Origin: Spirochaetaceae bacterium | Lineage (GTDB): Bacteria > Spirochaetota > Spirochaetia > SZUA-6 > Bin103 | Assembly: GCA_028820215.1 (NCBI GenBank) | Contig: JAPPKD010000097.1 | Location: forward strand, 1 to 23,787 | Reading direction: 5' to 3' | DNA length: 23,787 nucleotides | In this document: positions 8,000 to 15,604 of the stretch, piece after piece | How the letters are laid out: each line of letters starts with the position of its first letter | Position numbering within the stretch: the stretch's first letter is position 1 | Position numbers and translations under genes: made by a program | The notes under the pieces: model-generated | What the model saw: the letters and a program-made list of their open reading frames with translations, nothing else | What the model was told of the DNA's origin: nothing | Database searches by the model: none

Positions 8000-8928
8000 A
8001 TGGCGACCGTGCAGACGCCGCTCGAAGAGCAGACGGACGCGCCCATCGCCGTGCCGCGGATCGTGAGCGACGCACAGGTGCAGCGCTACCTGCGCGACGG
8101 GTTCCTGGCCGTCGAGGGCCTGGTCACCGGCGAGGAGCTGGAGGCGTTGAAACGCGACGTGGTGCGCGTGGCGCGCGGCGACTACGGGGCCGACGGGCTC
8201 GACCCGCTGCCGCCGGACGCCGGCGACGCGGAGGTGCTCGACACGGTCCTGTGCATTCACCAGCCCCACTACGTGAGCCCCGTGATCGGGGACTTCGTCA
8301 GGCACGAACGGATCTGCGGCGCGCTTGCCCAGATCGCCGGCGCGCACCTGCCGTGGTGGGACGGCAGCGTCAAGTGCATGCAGTCCATGTACTTCGTCAA
8401 GCCGCCCGGCTTCAGGGCCAGGCGTGGCACCAGGACGAGATCTACATCCCCACCCGCGACCGGTCGCTGCTCGGGGCGTGGATCGCCGTGGACGACGCGA
8501 CGGTCGAGAACGGCTGCCTGTGGGTGCTCGGCGGGTCGCACCGCAAGGGGTACCTGTACCCGCAGCGCGAGCACGGGAACCGGGACGAGTTCGACAACGG
8601 TCCGGAGAGCCACGGCTTCGACGAGTCGGGCGAGCAGCCGGTGGAGGTGAAGGCGGGCACGGTGGTCTTTTTCAACGGCTACCTGCTGCACCGCTCGCGC
8701 CGCAACCGGGGATCGACCTACCGGCGTGTGCTGGTCAACCACTACATGAACGCGTGGTCGCTGCTGCCGTGGCACCCGAAGGAGAACGAGCGGCCGGCCA
8801 ACGCCGATCACCGGGTGGTGGAGACCGTGGCGGGCGTGGACCCGTATGCCTGGAAGGGATACGAGGAGCCGCCGCGCAGGGTGCACCTGCGCCGGTGCAA
8901 GGCGAACGAGGCCGCCGCCGCGGAGTAG
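8000..8928 (+). pseudogene. Phytanoyl-CoA dioxygenase (PhyH) family gene, one-base frameshift
   Basis: The first frame from ATG 8000 encodes a PhyH N-terminus (QVQRYLRDGFLAVEGLVTGEE...) to KPPGF at about 8412; the next frame then continues with QGQAWHQDEIYIPTRDRS and on to the TAG at 8926. The iron ligands WHQD (His codon 8428-8430, Asp codon 8434-8436) and the distal His in LLHRSRRNRG are intact in the second frame. Restoring one C after 8413 (TTCAGGG to TTCCAGGG) gives one normal protein of about 309 residues. PhyH proteins are Fe(II)/2-oxoglutarate oxygenases; many bacterial ones have no known substrate. The start lies 10 bp after the M20 stop, so it belonged to the operon, but no clear ribosome site is visible. 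Recent inactivation and sequencing error are both possible. Confidence 0.85.
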
Positions 8929-8930
8929 CG

Positions 8931-10139
8931 AGAGACACCTTCTCGGTGCTGTCGCCGGCGTCAATGGTGGAGTGCCTGAGCAAGTACGCGGCGCTCACCG
9001 GCGACCCTGATGCGCTCGAGCTCGGCGACGGGATCGTCCACTCGCTGCTGCTGCCTGCGACCGGCTTCACGGACTCCTCGCACCGGCTGAGCGGCAGTCT
9101 GCGCGGGTGCGCGGCGGCGATCTCCGGCCTCACCCGCTACGCCGTCCACGTGCAGGACGACCGGCTCCTGGATCGGGCCGAGGGGCTGTGCCGGACCGCG
9201 CTGTCGCTGATCGCCGAGGGCGGCGCAACCCCGGAGGAGGAGCCGTGCTGCACCCTCATGGAGATGACCACCGCGCTGCTGGCGCTCACGACGGCGGGAC
9301 GCAGCGATCACTGGGACACCGTCGACCGCTGGTTCCGCAACACCACGGTCGAGTGCCAGTTCCGCGATCCCGAGGCACTCCACCGCGGCTACGCGCCGGG
9401 CGAGCCCAAGCCCTGGGACGACACCCGCGACATCGTCGACCGCTCGCTGGGCGGCTTTTTCTGGGCCAGCCCCTATGAGTACCTCTGCTGGCGCATCCGG
9501 CTCATGACCTGCTGCAGCGGCCATGCGATCTGGACGCTCGGCAAGATCGCCGATCACGCCGTCACCTAAGAGCCGGGAGGCGGCATCGCGGTCAACCTGC
9601 ACTACACGCTGGAGACGCCGCTGGCGGCGGTCTGTTGCCACGAGCCGTTCGCCGGCCGGCTGGAAATCGTCCCGTCGCACACCGGACCCGTGCGCATCCG
9701 CATGCCCTCGTTTGCTACCGGCATGACCGTGTCTCTCGACGGAGCCGAGGTGCCTCATGACAATCGCGACGGCTACGTGGCCATCGACCGAGTCCCGGCC
9801 GGAGCACCGGTCACACTCGACTACGCGCAACCCGAGCGCCACGCCGATCAGGTAGTCCGTGTCCCCCAGGCGGCGGAGGGTGGCACCGGCGCCTACTTCG
9901 GACCCAAGGCCGACCCCATCGTCGGACACCGCATCCCGACCAAGTGGCGCGGCAACACCGTCCTGGCCATCGACTACGCGGACGGCCGTTCCCTTCGCCC
10001 GCTGGAAGGTGTCCCCGGATCGGCTCCGCAACAGCCCCGGCACCGCCTGTTCGCCACACGCGAGGCTCGGTTCGCAGCCAGGGCCGGGAATGGCGACCCA
10101 CTCGCCTGCTTCCTCCCCGACCACCGCTGGACCTGGTAA
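8931..10139 (+). pseudogene. Truncated, stop-interrupted glycoside hydrolase-like gene (GH127/DUF1680-type)
   Basis: One reading frame runs from just after the PhyH stop to 10139, broken only by TAA at 9567-9569. The first part has SVLSPASMVECLSKYAALTG, alpha-hairpin repeats typical of an alpha/alpha-toroid, and MTCCSGHAIWTLGKIADHAV with a Cys-Cys motif. After the TAA the same frame resumes with GIAVNLHYTLETPLAAV and a beta-domain (TVSLDGAEVPHDNRDGYVAIDRV). The N-terminal half of such a protein is missing; homology appears to start abruptly at the PhyH end, as if a deletion joined them. An ATG at 8964 could still give a 201-residue fragment. The resemblance to beta-L-arabinofuranosidase-like GH127 proteins rests on general plan and the Cys pair, so the family name is tentative. 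Confidence 0.65.
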
Positions 10140-10223
10140 CGCTCAACGGCGAGTGTGAGGGTCGTTCGCCTGTCCCTGCGCCACGATCGCCTGCTCGACG
10201 GACTCGCACCACGCGACAAGCGC

Positions 10224-10526
10224 GTCGACTTCATGGGTCGCGAACTTCCGGTCGATGACACACTTCAACAACGTCGATCGGCTACTTCAAGACCAACGGC
10301 CGCGCACTCCCGGCGGATCGGGAGGAACCGGGGCGTGTCCCATGACGGTGGTTCGCGACGCGCAGGAGCCGCAGATCGGCACCGGCCCTACCTCGGCCCC
10401 AAGGGCGACCCCATCGTCCGTCGCCGCATGACAAGTGGCACGGCAACTGTCATGGCCAGCGACTGCGGATCGTCGCAGCCGCGGCCAGCCGCCGAAGAGC
10501 GCCCGGCCTGCCGCTGGTGTTGGTAG
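10224..10526 (+). pseudogene. Degenerate second copy of the GH127-like C-terminal region
   Basis: Two blocks match the preceding pseudogene at a near-constant offset. VDFMGRELPVDD (from 10224) corresponds to VSLDGAEVPHDN (from 9729), offset 495. The GTGPYLGPKGDPIV region (from 10378) corresponds to GTGAYFGPKADPIV (from 9882), offset 496, and the DNA there is also clearly alike. Both copies end in a similar RWxW-stop. Frames are broken between the blocks. It is a decayed duplicate or the tail of a lost paralogue. The rest of 10140-10612 shows nothing else recognisable. Confidence 0.5.
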
Positions 10527-10613
10527 ACAAGTCAACGCATGATCGGCCGTTCCACACCAATGCAGGTGCCGCTCGTCATGGTTCCAACACGGACATTGTG
10601 CAGACGCTGACGC

Positions 10614-10656
10614 CGATAGTAGTACTTTCCACTAATAGCGTCATTCGCTACTATCG
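10614..10656 (+). promoter_or_regulatory. Promoter and palindromic operator of higBA
   Basis: Inverted repeats CGATAGTAG (10614-10622) and CTACTATCG (10648-10656) enclose a smaller dyad TAGCG-TCATT-CGCTA (10636-10650). A candidate promoter TTTCCA (10626-10631), 17-bp spacer, TACTAT (10649-10654) lies within it, four of six matches in each box. Transcription would start only a nucleotide or two before the GTG at 10663, so the message may be almost leaderless. HigA antitoxins repress their own operon through such dyads; binding here is inferred. Confidence 0.5.
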
Positions 10657-10662
10657 TAGGCG

Positions 10663-10944
10663 GTGATCCGAAGCTACCGGGACGACGAAACGCGATGGGT
10701 CGCCGAACGTCGACGTGTCCGGAAGTTTTCGGAGGACGTCCAACGTGGAGCACAGAAGAAGCTGATGATGCTGAACAACGCGACAACTCTGAACGACCTA
10801 CGGACCCCTCCGGGCAATCGCCTGAAGGCCTTGGCTGGAGACCGCCGTGGACAGCACAGCATCCGCATCAACAAGCAGTGGCGAGTCTGCTTCGTCTGGA
10901 GCGATGGAGCTGCCTGGGAGGTGGGAATAGAGGACTATCACTGA
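10663..10944 (+). CDS. higB: HigB toxin, ribosome-dependent mRNA interferase family
   Basis: A 93-residue RelE/HigB-superfamily toxin of normal family length. The diagnostic part is LRTPPGNRLKALAGDRRGQHSIRINKQWRVCFVW followed by VGIEDYH, the hallmark of the killer-protein group of HigB. Relatives cut mRNA on translating ribosomes and are neutralised by the antitoxin encoded downstream; toxin-first order is normal for higBA. The GTG start at 10663 follows the putative promoter almost directly and no good ribosome site is seen, in keeping with poor or leaderless translation. Local base composition is less GC-rich than the sugar genes, suggesting acquisition by transfer. Confidence 0.88.
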   Translation: MIRSYRDDETRWVAERRRVRKFSEDVQRGAQKKLMMLNNATTLNDLRTPPGNRLKALAGDRRGQHSIRINKQWRVCFVWSDGAAWEVGIEDYH

Positions 10945-11007
10945 TTCGCGAAACAACAGGAATACCATCGACGAACTGCTGATGATGCTTCGAGAGGAGT
11001 AGACACG

Positions 11008-11325
11008 ATGAACAGCCAAGTTAGCTTGGTTTCTGACAAACTACCGCCCATTCACCCGGGAGAGATACTCAACGAGGAGTTTCTTCTCCCGATGAAGATC
11101 ACCCAGTACCGGCTGGCCAAGGCCATCGGCGTTGATTCTCGCCGTATTCACGCGATCGTTCATGGACAGCGGTCGATCAGCGCTGAGACAGCTCTGTTGC
11201 TCTCTCGCTTCTTCGGCAATTCCGCCCAGTTCTGGCTCGGTCTGCAGAGCCAGTATGACTTGGAGACCGCGGAGGACGCCATCTCGCAGAGACTGAATCT
11301 CGTCACGCCGCACGTGTCGGGATAG
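11008..11325 (+). CDS. higA: HigA antitoxin, XRE-type DNA-binding protein
   Basis: A 105-residue HigA-type antitoxin. The signature PPIHPGEILNEEFLLPMKIT leads into a helix-turn-helix (QYRLAKAIGVDSRRIHAIVHGQRSI, about residues 33-58), then LLLSRFFGNSAQFWLGLQ. The start is well supported by GAGAGGAG (10992-10999), a far better ribosome site than the toxin's, which fits the need for excess antitoxin. A 63-bp gap separates it from higB. It should bind HigB and repress the dyad at 10614-10656. A second, diverged HigA lies at 19524. Confidence 0.9.
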   Translation: MNSQVSLVSDKLPPIHPGEILNEEFLLPMKITQYRLAKAIGVDSRRIHAIVHGQRSISAETALLLSRFFGNSAQFWLGLQSQYDLETAEDAISQRLNLVTPHVSG

Positions 11326-11396
11326 GCTCGGGTCCTGGGTTGGAGTCAAGCGATCAGAGTGCGTGTCGGTCTGGTACCCTGTCGTCGAGCGAACAC

Positions 11397-12308
11397 GTGA
11401 CACTGGGCCAGGAGCATCTCGATCGGTTCGTCGAGCAGGGGTACGTGGTGGTCGAAGGGGCGCTCTCCGACGCGCACCTGCAGCCGGTGATCGACGACTA
11501 CGCGGCGATCGTCGACGGGATCGCGCGGCGGCTGCACGCGGAGGGGCGCATCTCGCGGCTCCACGCCGACGAGCCGTTCGGCACGCGGCTCGCACGCATC
11601 TGCGACGAGGACCCCGCGACCTACTTCGAGACGGACGCGGCCCTGGACATCGGACGGACGCGGACGCGCGGGTTGTTCGAGATCATGCGCAATCCCAACC
11701 TGATCGACCTGGTCGAGGGCTTCATCGGCTCGGAGATCGCCTGCAACGCCATCTCCCACGTGCGCGCCAAGCTCCCGTCGGACGAGGCGGGGAACAAAGG
11801 CTCCCACGTTGCCCCGTGGCATCAGGACGCGATCTTCACGACACCGGAAGCGCGTGAGCTGTTCGTGCTCACCGTCTGGTTCCCGCTCAACGACGCGACG
11901 GCGGACAACGGCTGCCTGCAGCTCTGTCCCGGGCTGCACCGCCGGGGGACCGTGTACTGGACCCTCGATTCGCAGCCGCCGTGCGACCCGGTGACCGTGC
12001 CCATGCGCAAGGGCGACGTGATCTTCGTCCACAAGCTCTGCCCGCACGGGTCCGGTCCCAATCGCACCGACGGCATCCGCTGGAGCATGGACCTGCGCTA
12101 CCAGACGATCGGCACTCCCTCACCGCGCCCGGAGTGGCCGAGCCTGGTCGCGCGCAGCCGCGCCTCGCCCGACTCGCTGACGACGTACGACGAGTGGCGC
12201 GCTGCGTGGGAGGGCGGCATTGAGGAGCACCCGGAGAAGCTGTCCTACCCCCGCCCGACCGAGCCGACCCCGTTCCTGGGCCCCATGTACCCCTGGATGC
12301 AGGCCTGA
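11397..12308 (+). CDS. Phytanoyl-CoA dioxygenase (PhyH) family protein
   Basis: A 303-residue intact Fe(II)/2-oxoglutarate oxygenase of the PhyH family. It opens with LDRFVEQGYVVVEGALSDAHL, typical of the family. The iron triad is present: His142-x-Asp144 in WHQDAIF and distal His217 in CPHGSG, with the 2-oxoglutarate-binding Arg in NRTDGIRWSMDLRYQ. It differs greatly from the broken PhyH gene at 8000, so this is not a repair copy. GTG 11397 is chosen because family homology begins just after it; the frame stays open upstream to TTG 11340, but that part is not family-like. Substrate unknown. It precedes a GH32 gene by 51 bp on the same strand, so a role in processing an alkylated or otherwise decorated sugar is possible. 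Confidence 0.87.
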   Translation: MTLGQEHLDRFVEQGYVVVEGALSDAHLQPVIDDYAAIVDGIARRLHAEGRISRLHADEPFGTRLARICDEDPATYFETDAALDIGRTRTRGLFEIMRNPNLIDLVEGFIGSEIACNAISHVRAKLPSDEAGNKGSHVAPWHQDAIFTTPEARELFVLTVWFPLNDATADNGCLQLCPGLHRRGTVYWTLDSQPPCDPVTVPMRKGDVIFVHKLCPHGSGPNRTDGIRWSMDLRYQTIGTPSPRPEWPSLVARSRASPDSLTTYDEWRAAWEGGIEEHPEKLSYPRPTEPTPFLGPMYPWMQA

Positions 12309-12359
12309 CCTTGGCATGCCGGGCTCGGTAGTGGCGGCTCCCGGGCGCTGAGATCCCTC

Positions 12360-13805
12360 ATGTACGACGAGTTGCACCGCCCGCAGTTCCACTTCAGCCC
12401 GCGGCACTCGTGGATGAACGACCCCAATGGGCTGGTCTACTACCGCGGCGAATACCACCTGTTCTTTCAGCACACGCCGGGGTTCATGAACCACGCGGCC
12501 AACTCCTGGGGGCATGCGGTGAGCACCGACCTGGTGCACTGGCGAGAACTCGACACCGCCATCGCCCCCGACGAATACGGATTCATCTGGTCCGGGTCGG
12601 CGGTGGCCGACACCGACGACAGCGCGGGCTTTGCCGACGGCGGCGGTGAGCAGGCCCTGGTGGCGGTCTACACCACCGGGGGCTTCGGAGCGCCGCGGCC
12701 CGACCAGCCGGGCGCCACCCCGTGCGTGCAGGCGATCGCCTACAGCACCGACCGCGGGCGCACCTTCCGGCGCTACGCCGGCAACCCGGTGCTCGGCCAT
12801 CTGCGCGCGGAAAACCGCGACCCCAAGGTGATCCGGCACGCACCCACCGGCCAGTGGATCATGGCGCTGTTCCTGGACGGCAACGACTTTACCCTGTACG
12901 GCTCGCCCGACCTGAAGCGGTGGAGCCACCTGTGCGACCTGGAGGTGGCGGACACCGGCGAGTGCCCGGACCTGTTCGAGCTGCCGGTGGACGGCGACCC
13001 GGGCGACACCCGCTGGGTGTTCTGGGGCGCGGCCGGCGTCTACCGCCTTGGCCGCTTCGACGGCACCGTCTTCACGCCCGAGACCCCGGCGCTGCGCAGC
13101 GAGCTGGGTCCCAACGGCTACGCCGCCCAGACCTGGAGCGACGTGCCGGCCGAGGATGGGCGCCGCATCCAGATCTCATGGCTGCGCGGAGGGCACTTCC
13201 CGGCGATGCCGTTCAACGGCCAGATGTCGTTCCCGGTCGAGCTGACCCTGCGCACCACGCCGCATGGGGTGCGCCTGTGCCGGCAGCCGGTGCGCGAGTT
13301 GGAGATGCTGCACCGGCGCACGCTGCGCTGGGACGCCCACCGGCTCCGCCCCGGACTGAACCGGCACGACCTGTACCACGTGCACGGACCCGGCTGGCGG
13401 AGCCGCCTCGCCACCGGGTACCGCAACCTGGCGCCCGACACGACCTGGGACCTGTTCCACCTCGAAGCGGTGATCGACCCCGGTGACGCTACCGCCGTCG
13501 GAGTCATCATCCGCGGCCACGACCTGCGCTACGACGTCGCAGCCGCCCGGTTCACCTGGCTCGGCCACACGATCCCGGCGCCCCGCGACGGCGACGGCTA
13601 CCTGCGCCTGCAGCTCCTGGTGGATCGCACCTCGCTCGAGCTGTTCGCCGCCGACGGCCTGGTGTCGGCATCGTTCTGCTTCCTGCCGGCCGCCTGCGAC
13701 ATGCCGCTTGAGCTGTACGCCGACGGCGGGAGCGTGCTCCTCGTCTCGCTGGCAGTCCACGAGCTGAACTCCGTTTGGCCGCAGGCGCGCGCGACCGGCA
13801 GATGA
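12360..13805 (+). CDS. GH32 glycoside hydrolase, beta-fructosidase/levanase type
   Basis: A 481-residue GH32 enzyme with the five-bladed propeller and C-terminal beta-sandwich. All three catalytic motifs are intact: WMNDPNG with nucleophile Asp21, RDPK with Asp154 as transition-state stabiliser, and ECPDLF with acid/base Glu201. The sandwich ends with DRTSLELFAADG, the typical GH32C strand. No signal peptide, so it would hydrolyse imported beta-fructosides (sucrose, fructo-oligosaccharides or levan fragments) in the cytoplasm. The ATG at 12360 gives the normal GH32 N-terminus; its ribosome site is weak. Exact specificity cannot be read. It ends at a pair of hairpins facing a convergent gene. 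Confidence 0.92.
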   Translation: MYDELHRPQFHFSPRHSWMNDPNGLVYYRGEYHLFFQHTPGFMNHAANSWGHAVSTDLVHWRELDTAIAPDEYGFIWSGSAVADTDDSAGFADGGGEQALVAVYTTGGFGAPRPDQPGATPCVQAIAYSTDRGRTFRRYAGNPVLGHLRAENRDPKVIRHAPTGQWIMALFLDGNDFTLYGSPDLKRWSHLCDLEVADTGECPDLFELPVDGDPGDTRWVFWGAAGVYRLGRFDGTVFTPETPALRSELGPNGYAAQTWSDVPAEDGRRIQISWLRGGHFPAMPFNGQMSFPVELTLRTTPHGVRLCRQPVRELEMLHRRTLRWDAHRLRPGLNRHDLYHVHGPGWRSRLATGYRNLAPDTTWDLFHLEAVIDPGDATAVGVIIRGHDLRYDVAAARFTWLGHTIPAPRDGDGYLRLQLLVDRTSLELFAADGLVSASFCFLPAACDMPLELYADGGSVLLVSLAVHELNSVWPQARATGR

Positions 13806-13806
13806 A

Positions 13807-13854
13807 CCACGGTCCCCCGTGGCCGAGGAACTGAGCTGCGTACTCGGTTCCTCG
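13807..13854. terminator. Two stem-loops between convergent genes
   Basis: CCACGG/CCGTGG (13807-13812, 13817-13822, loop TCCC) is followed at once by CGAGGAAC/GTTCCTCG (13824-13831, 13847-13854, 15-nt loop). They lie just after the GH32 stop and before the end of the minus-strand gene, where a bidirectional terminator is expected. No U-tract is present on either strand, so the role is inferred. Confidence 0.5.
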
Positions 13855-13922
13855 ACCTCATGCATTCTGGCTCGATCCACCATGCGGCTCAGGCGCTGCC
13901 AGTGGAAGGCAACCTCCGTGCG

Positions 13923-15527
13923 CTACGCTCCGTCCCGGTAGGTGACGATCAGTTCCACCCCGTCGATCCTGAGCGGCTCGCCCGGCTCTCCGGCCCGCTC
14001 GTCCAGCACAATCCGCAATCGGTTGGCGCCCTGGCGGGCCGGCACGTCACCACAACGGAGCTTCTGACCGCTCGCCTCGCAGGCCAGAGGCTTGCCGTCG
14101 AGCTCCACGTGCAGCCGGTCGGTTCCCTCCCGGTAGCCGGCCAGGGTGATCCTGAGGACCACGCCGGCGAGCGCTCCGTCGCTCCCGGCTGCGTCCAGGT
14201 CGTCGGCGACGGTCAGGTCGATCTCCGCGGCCTGACCGGGCTCGGCCAGGTCGACCGGCAGGGGCTCGTCCGGCCCGCCGCTCCGGCGGTCCACGTCGTG
14301 CGCGACCACGTAGTGCTTGTCCCTCCGCGCGATGCCTTCGCGGTCGCCGATCTCGGTAAGGATCCGGTACTCGTCCGGGTTGAACAGCGGCACGTCGTCC
14401 AGGCCGACGTGCTCCTCCACCGAGTGGTGCTGGATGCCGGTGCTATGGCAGTCGTAGTTGAACACGTGGATGGCGTCGACGCCCGCGTGCCACAGCCTGG
14501 CGGCCGCCGCGCGGAACATCGGCACGGAGGCGCGCGGGTTGCGCTTGCCGTCCCTGTCCGGGTAGGCGGTGTAGTACGGGACCCACAGGTCCGACGTGCC
14601 GCCGTACACCTGGCAGCCGTGCTCGTGGCCGAGCGCCACCATGCCGCTCACGTCCGGGGTCATGTTCAGGTAACCGCGCACGGCGGGCGCCAGCGCGTCC
14701 ACCAGCCCCTCCGCAGCCCAGGTGCGCACGTCCATGCCGATCGCCAGGCACTGCTCCTCGCTCGGCAGCACCCGGGCCAACAGCGTCAGCTCCCGCCCCT
14801 TGGCGGCGCCGGCCCGCCGCACGACCGCGCGCACCTCGCGCATCATCTCGGTCAGGTACGGGGCGCCCGAGCGCTCGCGGCCCTCCTTGAAGTACATGGG
14901 GTGGCTGAGGAAGTCGAGCTCGAAGCCGTCGATGTCGTAGCCGGTGCAGAGCTCCTCGATCACGTCGACCTTGAGCTGGCGCACCTCGTCCACGGAGAAG
15001 TCGAACGCCCAACTGAAGCCGTCCGATGCCATTCCGGGCCGCGGGTAGCGGCGCTTGTAGCGCTCCGGTGCCTCGTGGCCCAGGCGCACGTGCGGGCGCG
15101 CGAGCTCCCAGCGGGTGCGCAGCGACGGCCACCGCTCCGACCAGTCCTTGTGGATGTCGTTCATGCGCATGCTCGGCCAGAACTTCATGCCGGCGGCGTG
15201 GGCGCGGTCCGCCCACACGGTCACCGGGTCGTTGCCGGACTGGATGAGCCCGCGAATGTTGTCCGCCCAGCGGCGGAAGTTCTGGCTCTCGAACTCGTCG
15301 TCGGGCGTGTCGAAGCCGTACACCTCGCCGATCTTGGTGTCGTGGCAGAAGAACGACCCCTCGGAGACGCAGCCGATGTACACGTCGACGTGCGTACCGG
15401 CCAGCGAGTCGATGACGCGGCAGAGCTGGTCGCGGGTGATCGGCGGCTCGAACGCGTAGACCGCGGCGGAGCCGCCGTCGCTGTTGAACAGGAGCCGGGG
15501 GCGTTCAGGATCGGTGAACTGCGACAT
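13923..15527 (-). CDS. TIM-barrel glycosidase-like protein, paralogue A
   Basis: A 534-residue protein without signal peptide. Near the N-terminus is RLLFNSDGG, shared with its divergent neighbour as RLMFNSDGN. The central part reads as a beta/alpha barrel: MKFWPSMRMNDIHKDW, then YDIDGFELDFLSHPM, where Glu203 and Asp205 sit at a strand end like glycosidase acids, then IHVFNYDC late in the barrel. The C-terminal 130 residues form a beta-sandwich-like module with VADDLDAAGSDG and DRLHVELDGKPL. It recalls GHL10/DUF4434-type putative glycosidases, but no CAZy family can be assigned from memory. ATG at 15527 is chosen for AGGAGGG 5 nt upstream. Cytoplasmic location is likely. Confidence 0.75.
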   Translation of the reverse strand: MSQFTDPERPRLLFNSDGGSAAVYAFEPPITRDQLCRVIDSLAGTHVDVYIGCVSEGSFFCHDTKIGEVYGFDTPDDEFESQNFRRWADNIRGLIQSGNDPVTVWADRAHAAGMKFWPSMRMNDIHKDWSERWPSLRTRWELARPHVRLGHEAPERYKRRYPRPGMASDGFSWAFDFSVDEVRQLKVDVIEELCTGYDIDGFELDFLSHPMYFKEGRERSGAPYLTEMMREVRAVVRRAGAAKGRELTLLARVLPSEEQCLAIGMDVRTWAAEGLVDALAPAVRGYLNMTPDVSGMVALGHEHGCQVYGGTSDLWVPYYTAYPDRDGKRNPRASVPMFRAAAARLWHAGVDAIHVFNYDCHSTGIQHHSVEEHVGLDDVPLFNPDEYRILTEIGDREGIARRDKHYVVAHDVDRRSGGPDEPLPVDLAEPGQAAEIDLTVADDLDAAGSDGALAGVVLRITLAGYREGTDRLHVELDGKPLACEASGQKLRCGDVPARQGANRLRIVLDERAGEPGEPLRIDGVELIVTYRDGA

Positions 15528-15604
15528 CGTATCCCTCCTGGTCACGGAACGTGCCGGTGGTTCGCGGAACGGAATCATGGTACACCGGGGTCTGGAGGGT
15601 AGCG
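15528..15604. promoter_or_regulatory. Divergent promoter region with GTTC-GCG-GAAC dyad
   Basis: This 77-bp region separates two divergently transcribed paralogues, with a strong ribosome site at each end (minus-strand AGGAGGG over 15533-15539; plus-strand GGAGGG 15594-15599). A short dyad GTTC-GCG-GAAC lies at 15560-15570. Its core and 3-bp spacing equal the centre of the dyad at 76-98 (GTTC-ATG-GAAC). Convincing -10/-35 boxes were not found. Confidence 0.4.

Noticed and set aside
13860..15602. Long plus-strand open frame opposite paralogue A
   Set aside because: The minus-strand reading has motifs shared with the divergent paralogue and a strong ribosome site; the plus reading is Val/His/Arg-rich with no recognisable domain.
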